Shown: positions 54,463 to 63,925, counted from the first letter of the stretch. The stretch: 64,000 nt of DNA from Enterococcus mundtii (GCF_013394305.1 NZ_AP019810.1:1116001-1180000), one strand, 5' to 3'. Notes: generated from the sequence alone by a model not told the origin. Translations and numbers: made by a program.

Positions 54463-55038
54463 ATGACTGAAATGTTAGAGATCGAATTTAAAACATTGCT
54501 AGCTAAGGAAGATTACACGCGTTTGCTTTCGCACTATCAACTTACAACGGAATCCTTCCATATCCAAACCAATATTTATTATGACACGCCTGATTTCCAA
54601 TTAAAACAGCGTGGTTGTGGCTTACGTATCCGCTTATTAGATACCTATGCGGAGTACACGTTAAAAACGCCAGCTGCAGAAGGAAAATTGGAAACAACAG
54701 ACACCTATACGCTCCAAGAAGCCACTAAAATGATCGAGGATCAGACACTGCCACGAACGGGCGCTGTTTTAGAAAAACTTCATGAGCTATCGATCGACTC
54801 CAATCAATTGTTCGAAATCGGAGAACTGACGACTAAGCGTGTTGAATTTCCTATTGATGAAGGCTTGTTAGCCATTGACGAAAGTTGGGGGGAACAACTT
54901 CACGACTATGAATTAGAATTAGAAGTCACTGATGCTGCCAGTGGAAAAGTAGCATTTGAGCGCTTCCTTCAACGTCAAGGAATTCCTTATCATCCTTCAA
55001 AAAATAAAATCCAACGAATGTTTGAGGCCAAAAATTAG
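54463..55038 (+). CDS. CYTH domain protein (YjbK-like)
   Basis: 191 residues from ATG 54463, AAAGGGGC upstream. N-terminal LEIEFKTLL (ExExK-type CYTH signature), then IYYDTPDFQLKQRGCGLRIR and YTLKTPA; acidic C-terminal strands ELELEV. Triphosphate-tunnel fold; B. subtilis YjbK occupies the same relQ-linked position. Substrate probably inorganic polyphosphate or a triphosphate. Confidence 0.9.
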   Translation: MTEMLEIEFKTLLAKEDYTRLLSHYQLTTESFHIQTNIYYDTPDFQLKQRGCGLRIRLLDTYAEYTLKTPAAEGKLETTDTYTLQEATKMIEDQTLPRTGAVLEKLHELSIDSNQLFEIGELTTKRVEFPIDEGLLAIDESWGEQLHDYELELEVTDAASGKVAFERFLQRQGIPYHPSKNKIQRMFEAKN

Positions 55039-55152
55039 AACTCTATCATTTTCATAAGGCACATGAGTTCATTTTTTCGGGATTTTCTGGTAAGTTATAC
55101 GTTGTGAATATTATTCATGATTTGCATAGAATCTAATTTGGGGGAGATTCGT

Positions 55153-55821
55153 ATGATCGAAATCTATTTTTTTGTTAATCCATTGGGGAAAAACTGCTTT
55201 CATTTAGAGCAACAGCTCGTTCAATTTATTGATGAGGAATATGGAAAGAAGCCGAAAGACAAAGTACAATTTCGTTTTCTACCACTAGTTAACTTGCAGA
55301 CAATCGGGGATGTCATGCAGACTAACGGGATTTCTCAAACTAATCTTGAAGAGCGCAACAAACTATTTTCCATTACTTATTCAGCCGCATTAGATTGCAA
55401 AGCTGCGCATTTTCAAGGAAAGAAAAAAGGAAGACAATTTCTTAGCCGTTTACAAGAAGCAGTCAGTTGTAAAAAAATTCCATATTCTCAACAGCTTTCT
55501 GAATCGATTTTTTCAGAAATTGGAGATCTAAACATGTTCAAAGAAGATCGCCAATCTGAATTTGTCAAAGAAGCATTTTTCTCAGACCAAAAAATGGCCC
55601 GTGAAATGGGAATAAAGAAACATCCATCTGCTGTTGTTTATAATTATAATCGTGAACAAAATTTTGGAGTATTAGTTGAAGGCATGAACAGTGTTCGCCA
55701 AATCATGGCGATCTGTCAAGGAAAAGAAGACAGCTATCAGCTGTTTGAAAGCCATCCATTGCAAGCAACGAATCCACAACTTCATTCCGGAAATAGCCAT
55801 TTATCTTTGCTTTCAAATTAA
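55153..55821 (+). CDS. spxH: ClpXP adaptor protein SpxH (YjbH family)
   Basis: 222 residues from ATG 55153 with GGGGGAG upstream. DsbA-like thioredoxin fold; the N-terminal IYFFVNPLGKNCFHLEQQL aligns with the active-site region of B. subtilis YjbH, but the first Cys of the CxxC is Gly, leaving one Cys. MGIKKHPSAVVYN is the cis-Pro loop. Targets Spx for ClpXP degradation; synteny with relQ/CYTH supports the call. Confidence 0.88.
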   Translation: MIEIYFFVNPLGKNCFHLEQQLVQFIDEEYGKKPKDKVQFRFLPLVNLQTIGDVMQTNGISQTNLEERNKLFSITYSAALDCKAAHFQGKKKGRQFLSRLQEAVSCKKIPYSQQLSESIFSEIGDLNMFKEDRQSEFVKEAFFSDQKMAREMGIKKHPSAVVYNYNREQNFGVLVEGMNSVRQIMAICQGKEDSYQLFESHPLQATNPQLHSGNSHLSLLSN

Positions 55822-55849
55822 ATAATAGATGTGTGTATCACACAAAATA

Positions 55850-55888
55850 AAAAGACACAAAACAAGGTAAACTGTTTTATGTCTTTTT
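55850..55888 (+). terminator. Terminator of spxH
   Basis: AAAAAGACA-AAACA pairs with TGTTTT-TGTCTTTTTT. Confidence 0.88.
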
Positions 55889-55922
55889 TACTATTTTTTC
55901 AAATCAAATATATTGTATATGG

Positions 55923-56523
55923 TTAAACATTTCCTACAATATGAATACGGAACCTTTGACTTGACGTACCACGACCCTCTCCTTCGGTAGCAACTAATTT
56001 CTGACCTTGTGAAGGAGCCCCATTTTCAATATCCAGTACTTTACCTGTTTCAGTATTTTGTAATACAAAAAGTCCATCACCTAAAAGTTCATCTACACCT
56101 ACTTTATACAATCGCCAATTTGAATTTAGACCTGTCGTTGCAATTCTTGGATTTCCTTTGCTATCAAAAGATTTTTCGGATACAGATAAGGATGGCTGAT
56201 TTGATAAACCCGTTGAACTGATGAGGATCAGTTGAGAGAGTGTACGTCTCAGTAGCAAAATTATAAAACATATTCCATTTTTGATTCCATGAGTTAGCAC
56301 TATTATATATAATCACTTGGTCTAAATTGCTTTGATCCCAATCCAATACCATTCCTCTATTCATTTCACTTTGAATCTTTACAACTTTGTTGTTAAAGTA
56401 GTTAGCAACATTAGATCCTGGTATATTTTCTTCTATGCCTGCCGAGACTGTTTGATTTCCTCCTACTACTCCTAATGTCGTTACTACAAACGCTCCTACC
56501 ATTAACTTTGTGAACACTTTCAT
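55923..56523 (-). pseudogene. Secreted ricin-type lectin protein, frameshifted
   Basis: ATG 56523 opens MKVFTKLMVGAFVVTTLGVV, a signal peptide, then a beta-trefoil segment with MVLDWDQSNLDQVIIYN and the QxW motif NQKWNMFY. After FNGFIKSA the frame is lost; the continuation (LSVSEKSFDSKGNPRIATTG to SQRFRIHIVGNV) lies in another frame. Alignment with the paralogue places one extra base at about 56190-56193. Without it the protein is about 199 residues. Carbohydrate binding is inferred from the fold; no toxin domain is present. Confidence 0.75.
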
Positions 56524-56596
56524 TTTTTATTCCCCTTTTTTGTTTTTGTCTTTTTTCGTTTTTCTTCGATTTAAATGAAATACAGCTAGCGAAGGA

Positions 56597-57190
56597 TCAA
56601 AGGTTACCTACTACTCTAAGAATAAATCGTTGACTAGCAGTTCCAGTACCCTATCCTTCACGTGCGACTAGGCCTTTCGTGTCGTACGGGCTACCATTTT
56701 CCAGATCCAATACTTTACCTGATTCAGCATTTTTTAAAACATAAACACCAGCACCCACAGCATCGCCTACTCTGTACAGTTTCCAATTTACTTTTAATCC
56801 AGTCGTAGCAATCTTTGGATTTCCTTGACTATCAAAAACTTTGTCAGATACAGCCAATTCTGCTGATCTGATATAGCCGTTGATCTGGTGAGGATCAGTT
56901 GAGATAGTATATGTATCAGCACTAGAATCATAAAACATATTCCATTTTTGATTCCATGAGCCAGTATTATTGTACATGATTACTTGGTCAAGATTAGATT
57001 GATCCCAATCCAACGCCCTTCCCAAATCCATTGCACTTTCAATTCTCACCACTTGATTTTTAAAGGTGTCCGCAACATTAGAACCTGGTATGTTTTGATC
57101 CAAATCTGCCGAGACTGTTTGACTTCCTCCGACTACTCCTAACGTCGTTGCTACAAATGCTCCTAAAAATAATTTTGTGAACACTTTCAT
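56597..57190 (-). pseudogene. Secreted ricin-type lectin protein, premature stop
   Basis: Tandem paralogue of the preceding gene. ATG 57190 (AAGGGGAAC upstream) starts MKVFTKLFLGAFVATTLGVV, then ALDWDQSNLDQVIMYNNTGSWNQKWNMFY with the QxW motif. A TAG at 56651-56653 interrupts LVAREG; the same frame continues GTGTASQRFILRVVGNL to 56597, matching the paralogue's end. The loss of about 18 residues removes the last trefoil strand with its QxF motif, so the truncated product may or may not fold. Confidence 0.75.
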
Positions 57191-57550
57191 TTTTTTGTTC
57201 CCCTTTTTGTTTTTTTGTTTGATACAAATCGATTTGTTGAACACAGTATGCCATGTTTTTATTTAGTAAATTTATTTTGAGTGGTAATACAACACTATTT
57301 ATTTTTTATTTAATAAGTGCGTTAATTATAATAAAAAGCACTTATTTTATAGGCTTTCTTGCTTTTTCACGCACAATGAAAAGTAAATTTACTATGAATT
57401 TTTTCATGTTTTTTATTTTTATTATTAAACATAAAAATATATTGTTTTTCAACTGTATAAAAAAGAGAATCATCGGTTACTTGAAACACCTACAATTCTC
57501 TAATTATTTCTGTTAAATTATAAATGATACACACTGCCGGACTAATTTCC
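57191..57550. other. AT-rich intergenic region
   Basis: Very AT-rich, no gene supported. A plus-strand frame at 57253-57516 lacks a ribosome site and is Phe/Ile-rich in the way random AT-rich DNA is. Confidence 0.4.
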
Positions 57551-57833
57551 TTAAACAGCAGACTGATCCTTCTTTCTTTTTTTATTGACAACAACTAGTA
57601 AAACCAAGCAGATAAGAAGACTAATGATTCTCAGTGCAGGAGTAAATAATAGGAAGATCATCAAATTAGCAAACCCTTGAACAATGGTAGAATCCGATTG
57701 ATACAATTTGATCCAAAGGCTCTGCAAACACGCTCACATGGCGATAGACATATGCAGTAAATAAATACATAGCCACACCTACTCCTACTATAAGGATATT
57801 TTTTATTGATTTCGACAATTTCTGTTCCTCCAT
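57551..57833 (-). pseudogene. Small membrane protein, frameshifted
   Basis: From ATG 57831-57833 (or TTG 57818 behind GGAGG) the frame reads LSKSIKNILIVGVGVAMYLF then TAYVYRHVSVFAEPLDQ. Removing one base of the TTT at 57707-57709 joins it to LYQSDSTIVQGFANLMIFLL and FTPALRIISLLICLVLLVVV ending NKKRKKDQSAV, about 93 residues with two or three membrane helices. No family recognised. Another accessory ORF with a one-base shift. Confidence 0.55.
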
Positions 57834-58097
57834 CTAGTGTTTATTGATCGGATTTCTCTTTTTGTTTCCATAATCGATCAATAAAAATTTCTTTGCTCTA
57901 ACTAGAAATCCATTTTATCTTTAAATAACAAATCATAAAAAATATGTACATGTTTCTTTCTAATTAGAAAAGCTGTAGACATTCATATATCATCTCCTAA
58001 TTCGTTAATCAACATTCTTCATCTCCTCACATTTATAACATAAGACAACATATTTATCCTATAAAAATCCATTGTACTACTAATAGATCACCCACTC
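57834..58097. other. Intergenic, no feature recognised
   Basis: AT-rich, no ORF with start signals and no clear repeat. It separates the lectin/membrane-protein cassette from the ascorbate operon terminator. Confidence 0.4.
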
Positions 58098-58140
58098 AAA
58101 AAAGGAGTAAAAAAGGGTTACCCTCTCATTACTCCTTTTC
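58098..58140 (-). terminator. Terminator of the ascorbate-PTS/transketolase operon
   Basis: AAAAGGAGTAA pairs with TTACTCCTTTT around an AGGGT/ACCCT inner stem; T run on the minus strand. Confidence 0.85.
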
Positions 58141-58171
58141 GCTATCAAATAATCGTAGTCAATACGCTGAC

Positions 58172-59119
58172 TTATTCCATCATCTGCTTTTTGATCCCCG
58201 CAACATCCAACCCAAATTCTTGTTGCAAGAAATCTGGTGTGCCAACTTGACCAAAACGTTCATTGACACCGATTCGTTTCAGAGGAACGCCAATCCCTTC
58301 TTCTGCAAGAACTTCAGCGACTGAACTACCTAAACCGCCAGTAATCGAGTGATTCTCAATGGTTACGATTTTTTTCTTACCAATTGCTTCACTGAGGATC
58401 AACTCTCGATCAATCGGTTTGATGGTAAACATATCGATCACTTCACAGCTGATTCCTTCTTCCATCAATTGTTCGGCTACTTGCAATGTTTCAGAAACGA
58501 GTTGCCCTGTTGCAATCAGCAGATAATCCGTCCCTTTACGCAAAACATTTCCTTTGCCTAATACAAATGTTGAACCTTTCTCATAAACAGGCGTGACGCC
58601 TTTACGATTTCCTCGTACATAATGGATTCCTGACATTTGATGAAATTCTTTGATGATCCATGCCATTTGTACGTCATCTGCCGCATCACATACTACGGAA
58701 TGAGGGATGGCTTTCATTAAGGCCACGTCCTCCCAAGTCGTATGAGTTCCCCCATTGTGCCCTGCAGCAAATCCCGGATCTGAACCATAAATATTGATGG
58801 TATTCCCGCCGTAGCCACCTGAAATAAACAGTTGATCAAATACCCGGCGTGTCGCAAATGGACCAAAAGTATGGATAAATGGTGTGTACTCCGTCAAACT
58901 TAATCCTGCTGCGACGCCAACCATATTGGCTTCGGCAATTCCCATATTGATAAAGCGGTCAGGGTGTTCCTTTCCAATCGCTGTCCAACCACTTGCAGAT
59001 CCTAGATCAGCATCTAACGCAATGACTTTCTCGTCTTTTTCCATCAATTCATTGATGGTTTCCACGACACAAGTTCGTAATTCTTTTTCGATCGCTGTCG
59101 ATTTAGTTAAATGGAACAT
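58172..59119 (-). CDS. Transketolase, C-terminal subunit
   Basis: 315 residues with the pyrimidine-binding and C-terminal domains: VIALDADLGSASGWT, NMGIAEANMVGVAAGLSL (the catalytic Glu), FATRRVFDQLFISGGYGGNTINIYGSDPGFAAGHNGGTHTTWEDVALMKAIP, and the final VTIENHSITGGLGSSVAEVL. Works with the N-terminal subunit 3 bp upstream. In PTS operons split transketolases handle pentose phosphates from ascorbate or related sugars. Confidence 0.93.
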   Translation of the reverse strand: MFHLTKSTAIEKELRTCVVETINELMEKDEKVIALDADLGSASGWTAIGKEHPDRFINMGIAEANMVGVAAGLSLTEYTPFIHTFGPFATRRVFDQLFISGGYGGNTINIYGSDPGFAAGHNGGTHTTWEDVALMKAIPHSVVCDAADDVQMAWIIKEFHQMSGIHYVRGNRKGVTPVYEKGSTFVLGKGNVLRKGTDYLLIATGQLVSETLQVAEQLMEEGISCEVIDMFTIKPIDRELILSEAIGKKKIVTIENHSITGGLGSSVAEVLAEEGIGVPLKRIGVNERFGQVGTPDFLQQEFGLDVAGIKKQMME

Positions 59120-59122
59120 CCC

Positions 59123-59980
59123 TTATCGCATCCTCTCGATTTTTTCTTCTAATGTTCGGATTGCTTGATCTGCTGCTTGATTGACTTGTTCCGTATTGAA
59201 TTTTACGGAATGATTCGCGCCTAAAGTTTCAAAATATGGAACCCCTTGTCCCTTCACGCTATCAAGTACAAGACAAACTGCTTGATCAGTCACTTCTTTA
59301 CATTTGTTGATTGCAGCATCAATCGCTTGTATATCGGAACCTTTTACTTTTAAGGTATAGAAACCGAATGCTTCCATTTTTTTCTGTAAATCGAACGGGT
59401 CAAGGATGTCCTTTGTTTCTCCATCTAATTGCTTTTTATTATCATCGATGATCACGATACAATGATTTAATTTAAAATGAGCGATATATTGGAATGCTTC
59501 CCAACACTGGCCTTCATTCAACTCTCCATCTCCCACGATCAAGTACACATAGTTGTCTTTGTTAGCCTGCTTAAAACCTGTAGCGATCCCCGCAGCTATT
59601 GAAGTCCCTTGACCTAAAGAACCCGTAGTTGCATCAACACCAGGTGTTTTTTGGCGATCCGGATGAGAAGGCAGTCTTGTTCCACCTTCATTGATCGTCA
59701 GTAACCATTCTTTGTCAAAATAACCAACATTTGCTAAAGCACTGTATAACCCAGCTCCTGCGTGTCCTTTAGATAAGACCAACCGATCGCGTTCTTCCCA
59801 TTGTGGATTTTTAGGATCGACCTTCATCTGCTTACCGTATAAGACGGCTAACAACTCAACGATCGAAAATGAACCACCTAAATGCCTTTGCCCCATATGT
59901 TTGATACTGATTAATGTATCTAATCGTATTTTAGTTGCTAATAATTCCAGTTCTTTTAGCTGCTCTTCCTTGATGGTCAA
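59123..59980 (-). CDS. Transketolase, N-terminal (ThDP-binding) subunit
   Basis: 285 residues. GQRHLGGSFSIVELLAVLYG, LVLSKGHAGAGLYSALANVG and the ThDP/Mg motif YLIVGDGELNEGQCWEAFQYIAHFKLNHCIVIIDDN are present. Ends DQAIRTLEEKIERMR. Separated from EIIC by 12 bp. Confidence 0.93.
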   Translation of the reverse strand: MTIKEEQLKELELLATKIRLDTLISIKHMGQRHLGGSFSIVELLAVLYGKQMKVDPKNPQWEERDRLVLSKGHAGAGLYSALANVGYFDKEWLLTINEGGTRLPSHPDRQKTPGVDATTGSLGQGTSIAAGIATGFKQANKDNYVYLIVGDGELNEGQCWEAFQYIAHFKLNHCIVIIDDNKKQLDGETKDILDPFDLQKKMEAFGFYTLKVKGSDIQAIDAAINKCKEVTDQAVCLVLDSVKGQGVPYFETLGANHSVKFNTEQVNQAADQAIRTLEEKIERMR

Positions 59981-59992
59981 AATGATCCCCCC

Positions 59993-61357
59993 TTACTCTG
60001 CGACTGTATCTGATTTTTTACTTTTCTTTAAAAGTGTCAAACCGATCAAAACAGCAAGCACAGCGACCACACCAGAAATAACTGCAATTTGTCCGCCCAT
60101 ATTTGCTAAGTTTCCTAAAAAGATTCCTGAAACACCATAATCTGTATCTGAGAAAGTCGAACCTTGGAACCCGAGATCGCCCATTACTGGCATCAACAAG
60201 ATCGGCATGAAACTAATGATGATCCCGTGGATAAAGGAACCGATGACCGCGCCACGTACGCCCCCAGTGGCATTTCCATAAACACCGGCTGTCGCGCCAC
60301 AGAAGAAATGAGGAACTACGCCAGGAATGATCACTGTTGTCCCGGTAAAGACCATAATCACTAAACTAACTAATCCACCAACAAAACTTGTTAAAAAGCC
60401 AATCAATACGGCATTTGGTGCATAAGGGAACACGATTGGACAATCCAACGCTGGAATCGAATTCGGTACTAATTTTTCAGAAATTCCTTTAAATGCAGGA
60501 ACGATTTCAGCTAAAATCAAACGTACACCGGCTAAGATCACAAAAACACCTGCGGCAAATGAACCCGCTTGTTGTAACGCATAAATAATATAATTCGTGC
60601 CATCGCTCAATGTGGTAGTAATATAGTCACTTCCGGCAAACAACGCAACGATCACATAGACGATTGCCATCGTAATCGTGATACTTACTGTTGAGTCACG
60701 TAAAAAAGCTAACCCTTTAGGAAAATTGATGTCTTCTGTTGATTTTTCTTTATTTCCAACATATTTACCGATCAAGCCACTCAATGCGTAGCCAAAGTTC
60801 CCTGTATGACCTAAAGCTACAGAGTCATTTTTTGTGATTTGACGTGTAAACGGTTGTGCGATTGCTGGAAAAATCGTATTACAGATGCCTAGCGCTAACC
60901 CACCGAATAAAATCAGACTAAACGTACTCATTCCTGTTACACTTAAAATGACTGCAATCATACATGCCATGTATAACGTTGCATGCCCTGTCAAATAAAT
61001 GTATTTGTACCGAGTGATTCTCGCAATCAAAATATTGAATGCCATCCCCGCTAACATAATAAGTGCTGTATATGTTCCATAGGTAGTTAGAGCTAACGCT
61101 ACTATCGCTTCGTTATTAGGAACAACTCCTTGCATATTGAATGCGACTTGAAACATTTCTCCAAATGGCGCCAACGAACTTTCTATGACCCCTGCACCAG
61201 CTGTCACAACCAGAAATCCTACAAAGGTCTTGATTCCGCCTTTAACAGTCGTTGCCACATCTTTTTTCTGCAACATATTCCCCAATACAGCAATCAATGC
61301 CACTAAGATTGCTGGTGTACTCGCAATATCGATCAATAGATCTAAAATACTATTCAT
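59993..61357 (-). CDS. ulaA: PTS ascorbate-family EIIC (UlaA/SgaT)
   Basis: 454 residues, about 11 helices. VALIAVLGNMLQKKDVATTVKGGIKTFVGFLVVTAGAGVIESSLAPFGEMFQ and HATLYMACMIAVILS match UlaA/SgaT. Lys/Ser-rich C-terminus. Substrate is ascorbate or a related acyclic sugar acid; without ulaD/E/F nearby the exact substrate stays open. Confidence 0.9.
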   Translation of the reverse strand: MNSILDLLIDIASTPAILVALIAVLGNMLQKKDVATTVKGGIKTFVGFLVVTAGAGVIESSLAPFGEMFQVAFNMQGVVPNNEAIVALALTTYGTYTALIMLAGMAFNILIARITRYKYIYLTGHATLYMACMIAVILSVTGMSTFSLILFGGLALGICNTIFPAIAQPFTRQITKNDSVALGHTGNFGYALSGLIGKYVGNKEKSTEDINFPKGLAFLRDSTVSITITMAIVYVIVALFAGSDYITTTLSDGTNYIIYALQQAGSFAAGVFVILAGVRLILAEIVPAFKGISEKLVPNSIPALDCPIVFPYAPNAVLIGFLTSFVGGLVSLVIMVFTGTTVIIPGVVPHFFCGATAGVYGNATGGVRGAVIGSFIHGIIISFMPILLMPVMGDLGFQGSTFSDTDYGVSGIFLGNLANMGGQIAVISGVVAVLAVLIGLTLLKKSKKSDTVAE

Positions 61358-61384
61358 TTATTTTTCCTCCCCCAAAAAAATTTT

Positions 61385-61666
61385 TTATAGTAATCCTTTT
61401 TGTCTACATGTCTCCGCTACTTTTTCTTTCAATTCATCTAGATCGATGATACTCTCCAACACGACGATTTCACCTAAATGTTGTGCGCTATCTGCTAAAT
61501 CTCTACCGATAAAAAAGACATCTGCTAATTCTGGTGCTGCACTTCCTAGATCGTAATGAGCAACTTCCACTCCACTTACCCCTAGATCATTTAATACTGA
61601 ATTGATATTCATCTCCACCATAAAACTGGATCCTAATCCTGAACCACATACTGCTGCAAATTTCAT
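61385..61666 (-). CDS. ulaB: PTS ascorbate-family EIIB
   Basis: 93 residues; MKFAAVCGSGLGSSFMVEMNIN has the phosphorylated Cys7 in the CGSGLGSS loop. Starts overlapping the regulator stop (ATGA), so coupled translation. EIIA is supplied by the regulator's C-terminal domain or another gene. Confidence 0.9.
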   Translation of the reverse strand: MKFAAVCGSGLGSSFMVEMNINSVLNDLGVSGVEVAHYDLGSAAPELADVFFIGRDLADSAQHLGEIVVLESIIDLDELKEKVAETCRQKGLL

Positions 61667-63702
61667 TTTTCATCTTCCCCTTCTTTGATTACATGGATGA
61701 TTTCTTCTACATCTTTCGCTTCGAGTAATGACGCTAAACGTTCTTTATTCGACAAAATTTTCGTCAAGCTAGCTAAAGCTTTCAAGTGCATCTCGTTGTC
61801 CACTGCTGCTAAACAGATAAATAATTGGATGGGATGCTTTTCATCGTCGCTCAATAAGACTGGATCAGTTACCTTCAGTAATGACATCCCAATTTCTTTC
61901 ACTCCATCTTCTGGTCGTGCATGAGGCAAAGCAATTCCTTTTCCGATATGGATAAAGGGCCCATGTTCCATGACCTTTTCGATCATCGCCCCCACATACT
62001 TTTCTTCGATTTTATTGGTCGTTAACAAAGGCTGAGCTGCCTCGGTGATGGCTTCTTGCCATGTCAGTTGTTTGTCCGTAAATTGTATGGTTTCTTTTGT
62101 TAATAATTCTGATAACATCGGCCGTTGATCTTCCCTTCTGTTCAATTCTTTGTTTATTTTTCTCTCGACGATCTGTCGCAGTTTCCTCTTTGTCATTCCC
62201 TCTTTCAAATCAATATATGGAAAAATCACTTCCAAAATTTCTTCGATCGAATGCACACCTCTTTCTGAAACATAAAATGCTTGTTGGACCTTTTTAACTA
62301 ATTCATTTTTTTCTAAAGGAGTCATGATGGGTTTCACAACATAACTGGTCACCGGTGTTTTTAGTGGGACACTGGAAAACACCATATCAATGTCTTCCGA
62401 AAAACGAAGCATCTGATATTCTTCTGTTGATCGTGCTGGCAAAAATTCGATTTGTGGAAATAGCTCTTGTAATTCCGATTCCATGATCAAGCCAGAGCTG
62501 ATGCCACTCGGGCAGACGATCATCGCCTTTAATCGTTGGTAATGATGTCGCTCCTTTTGTTTTCTGATCTCTCCACCAAATAAAATCGTAAAATAACCAA
62601 TTTCTGTATCCGGAATCTCGCCAACTAATTGTTTGAGTGGATAAAGCGCTAAACGAGTCAATTCAAATAATTCTCGATATTGGGTTTTGATTTCATCGAT
62701 CAACACATTATTCAATGTGAATCGATAGCGGATACGAAAATAAGCGGGAACAAGATGATAAAAGAAATTCATCAATAATTTCCGATAGTCAACAAACCGG
62801 ACAGCGGATAAACGTTCCATCTCATGGATGACCTCTCTTGCACATTCCAATAAAAATTCTACAGAGTGATCCTCGATATCGCCTTGTAAAACAGTTTTTA
62901 ACAGCACAGTCAAATAGCATTCTTCTTCTACTTGATTTTTGATTTGACCAAAATCTGTTAAAAATTTTTTGCTTGCTTGATAGACATTCAAAGAGGTCAG
63001 CATCTCTTTATCTTTTTCAGTTAGAAAAACTGCTTTTTTTGTGATCCGTGACAATAAAAAACTAATAAAATACAACATTTCCTCAAAACGACTAGGAACG
63101 ATGATTAAATCAAATTCCTCTAAAATACGAAGCAGGCGGTCTCTCACCACAACATAATTCGTTCTAGAAATGCCATAGATCCCTTCAAAAAGTAACCAGT
63201 GGCCGTTCTTGGTGTCTGTTAGTACTCCCACAGTTGAATAAGCTACGCGGCGAACATCAAGTTCAGCGCCATCTATGTAGAAGCCTTTTTTTCTCGAATA
63301 AATCAGTCGAATGTCTTCCTCTTGGAGTTTCATTCTTAAATTTCTGACATCTTTTAAAACTGTATTCTTACTTACATTGAATAATTCTTGAAAATAATAA
63401 ACAGATAAGTCATCAACCATCGAAAAAGCAAGAAGATAGATCATGGCTTGTCTTTCCTCTTCAGAAAAATATAGTTCCTGTTTTGACACTTCGAAGAGGA
63501 CTTCAGACCATCGTCGTCGAATCGCCTCTGGAACCAGTATCTCCTCTCCAGAGATATTTATTTTTTGCCCTAGCTTTTTTTCACAAAAATGATTGATTTT
63601 TGTTAATTCTATTTTTAGAGTCTCTTCCTCCAAGTTCGTCAGTCTTATCAATTTTTGTCTGTTCGTTTCCTCAAACAGATAACTCAAGCGGTAATTGATC
63701 AT
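61663..63702 (-). CDS. BglG-family PRD regulator with EIIB/EIIA domains
   Basis: 679 residues. N-terminal helix-turn-helix regions (about 1-150; YYFQELFNVSKNTVLKDVRNLRMKLQ), two PRDs (about 185-400), an EIIB-like domain (MIVCPSGISSGLIMESELQELFPQ) and a C-terminal EIIA of the fructose/mannitol type (IHIGKGIALPHARPEDGVKEIGMSLLKV, phosphorylated His in LPHARP). DNA-binding activator type (MtlR/UlaR-like) rather than RNA antiterminator. First gene of the operon; a cre site precedes it. Confidence 0.92.
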   Translation of the reverse strand: MINYRLSYLFEETNRQKLIRLTNLEEETLKIELTKINHFCEKKLGQKINISGEEILVPEAIRRRWSEVLFEVSKQELYFSEEERQAMIYLLAFSMVDDLSVYYFQELFNVSKNTVLKDVRNLRMKLQEEDIRLIYSRKKGFYIDGAELDVRRVAYSTVGVLTDTKNGHWLLFEGIYGISRTNYVVVRDRLLRILEEFDLIIVPSRFEEMLYFISFLLSRITKKAVFLTEKDKEMLTSLNVYQASKKFLTDFGQIKNQVEEECYLTVLLKTVLQGDIEDHSVEFLLECAREVIHEMERLSAVRFVDYRKLLMNFFYHLVPAYFRIRYRFTLNNVLIDEIKTQYRELFELTRLALYPLKQLVGEIPDTEIGYFTILFGGEIRKQKERHHYQRLKAMIVCPSGISSGLIMESELQELFPQIEFLPARSTEEYQMLRFSEDIDMVFSSVPLKTPVTSYVVKPIMTPLEKNELVKKVQQAFYVSERGVHSIEEILEVIFPYIDLKEGMTKRKLRQIVERKINKELNRREDQRPMLSELLTKETIQFTDKQLTWQEAITEAAQPLLTTNKIEEKYVGAMIEKVMEHGPFIHIGKGIALPHARPEDGVKEIGMSLLKVTDPVLLSDDEKHPIQLFICLAAVDNEMHLKALASLTKILSNKERLASLLEAKDVEEIIHVIKEGEDEK

Positions 63703-63720
63703 TCCCGTCCCCCCATTTCA

Positions 63721-63752
63721 ACTATAATGACTTTTTACTGGAAACGCTATCA
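63721..63752 (-). promoter_or_regulatory. Ascorbate operon -10 and cre (CcpA) site
   Basis: TGGAAACGCTATCA (63739-63752) fits the cre consensus except for one base. TATAGT (rc of ACTATA, 63721-63726) is the -10, so the cre overlaps the -35 position: catabolite repression expected. Confidence 0.6.
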
Positions 63753-63887
63753 CACTTCAGCCCAATTTGACTCGTGCTTTTTCCATTTTGATGGACCGAA
63801 CAGAGTCAACGACGCAGCCGTGTATTAAAATTAAAATAAAAAAAGTAAGTCACCAGAAAAAAATCTTGCAAAAAGAAACAGCGAAAT

Positions 63888-63925
63888 CCCAAAATAGGAA
63901 AAACGATTTCCGGATTTCACTGCTT
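63888..63925 (-). terminator. Hairpin, possible terminator of an upstream minus-strand gene
   Basis: CAG-GAAATCC pairs with GGATTTC-CTG; TTTCTTTTT follows on the minus strand. The gene it would serve lies beyond the window. No gene is supported in 63753-64000. Confidence 0.55.

Noticed and set aside
55923-57190. Botulinum-neurotoxin-like HA33 components
   Set aside because: The ricin-type fold is shared, but no neurotoxin, NTNH or HA17/HA70 genes are nearby; the fold alone is not evidence.
57253-57516. Plus-strand 87-residue hydrophobic ORF
   Set aside because: No ribosome site, composition expected of AT-rich noncoding DNA, and no promoter.
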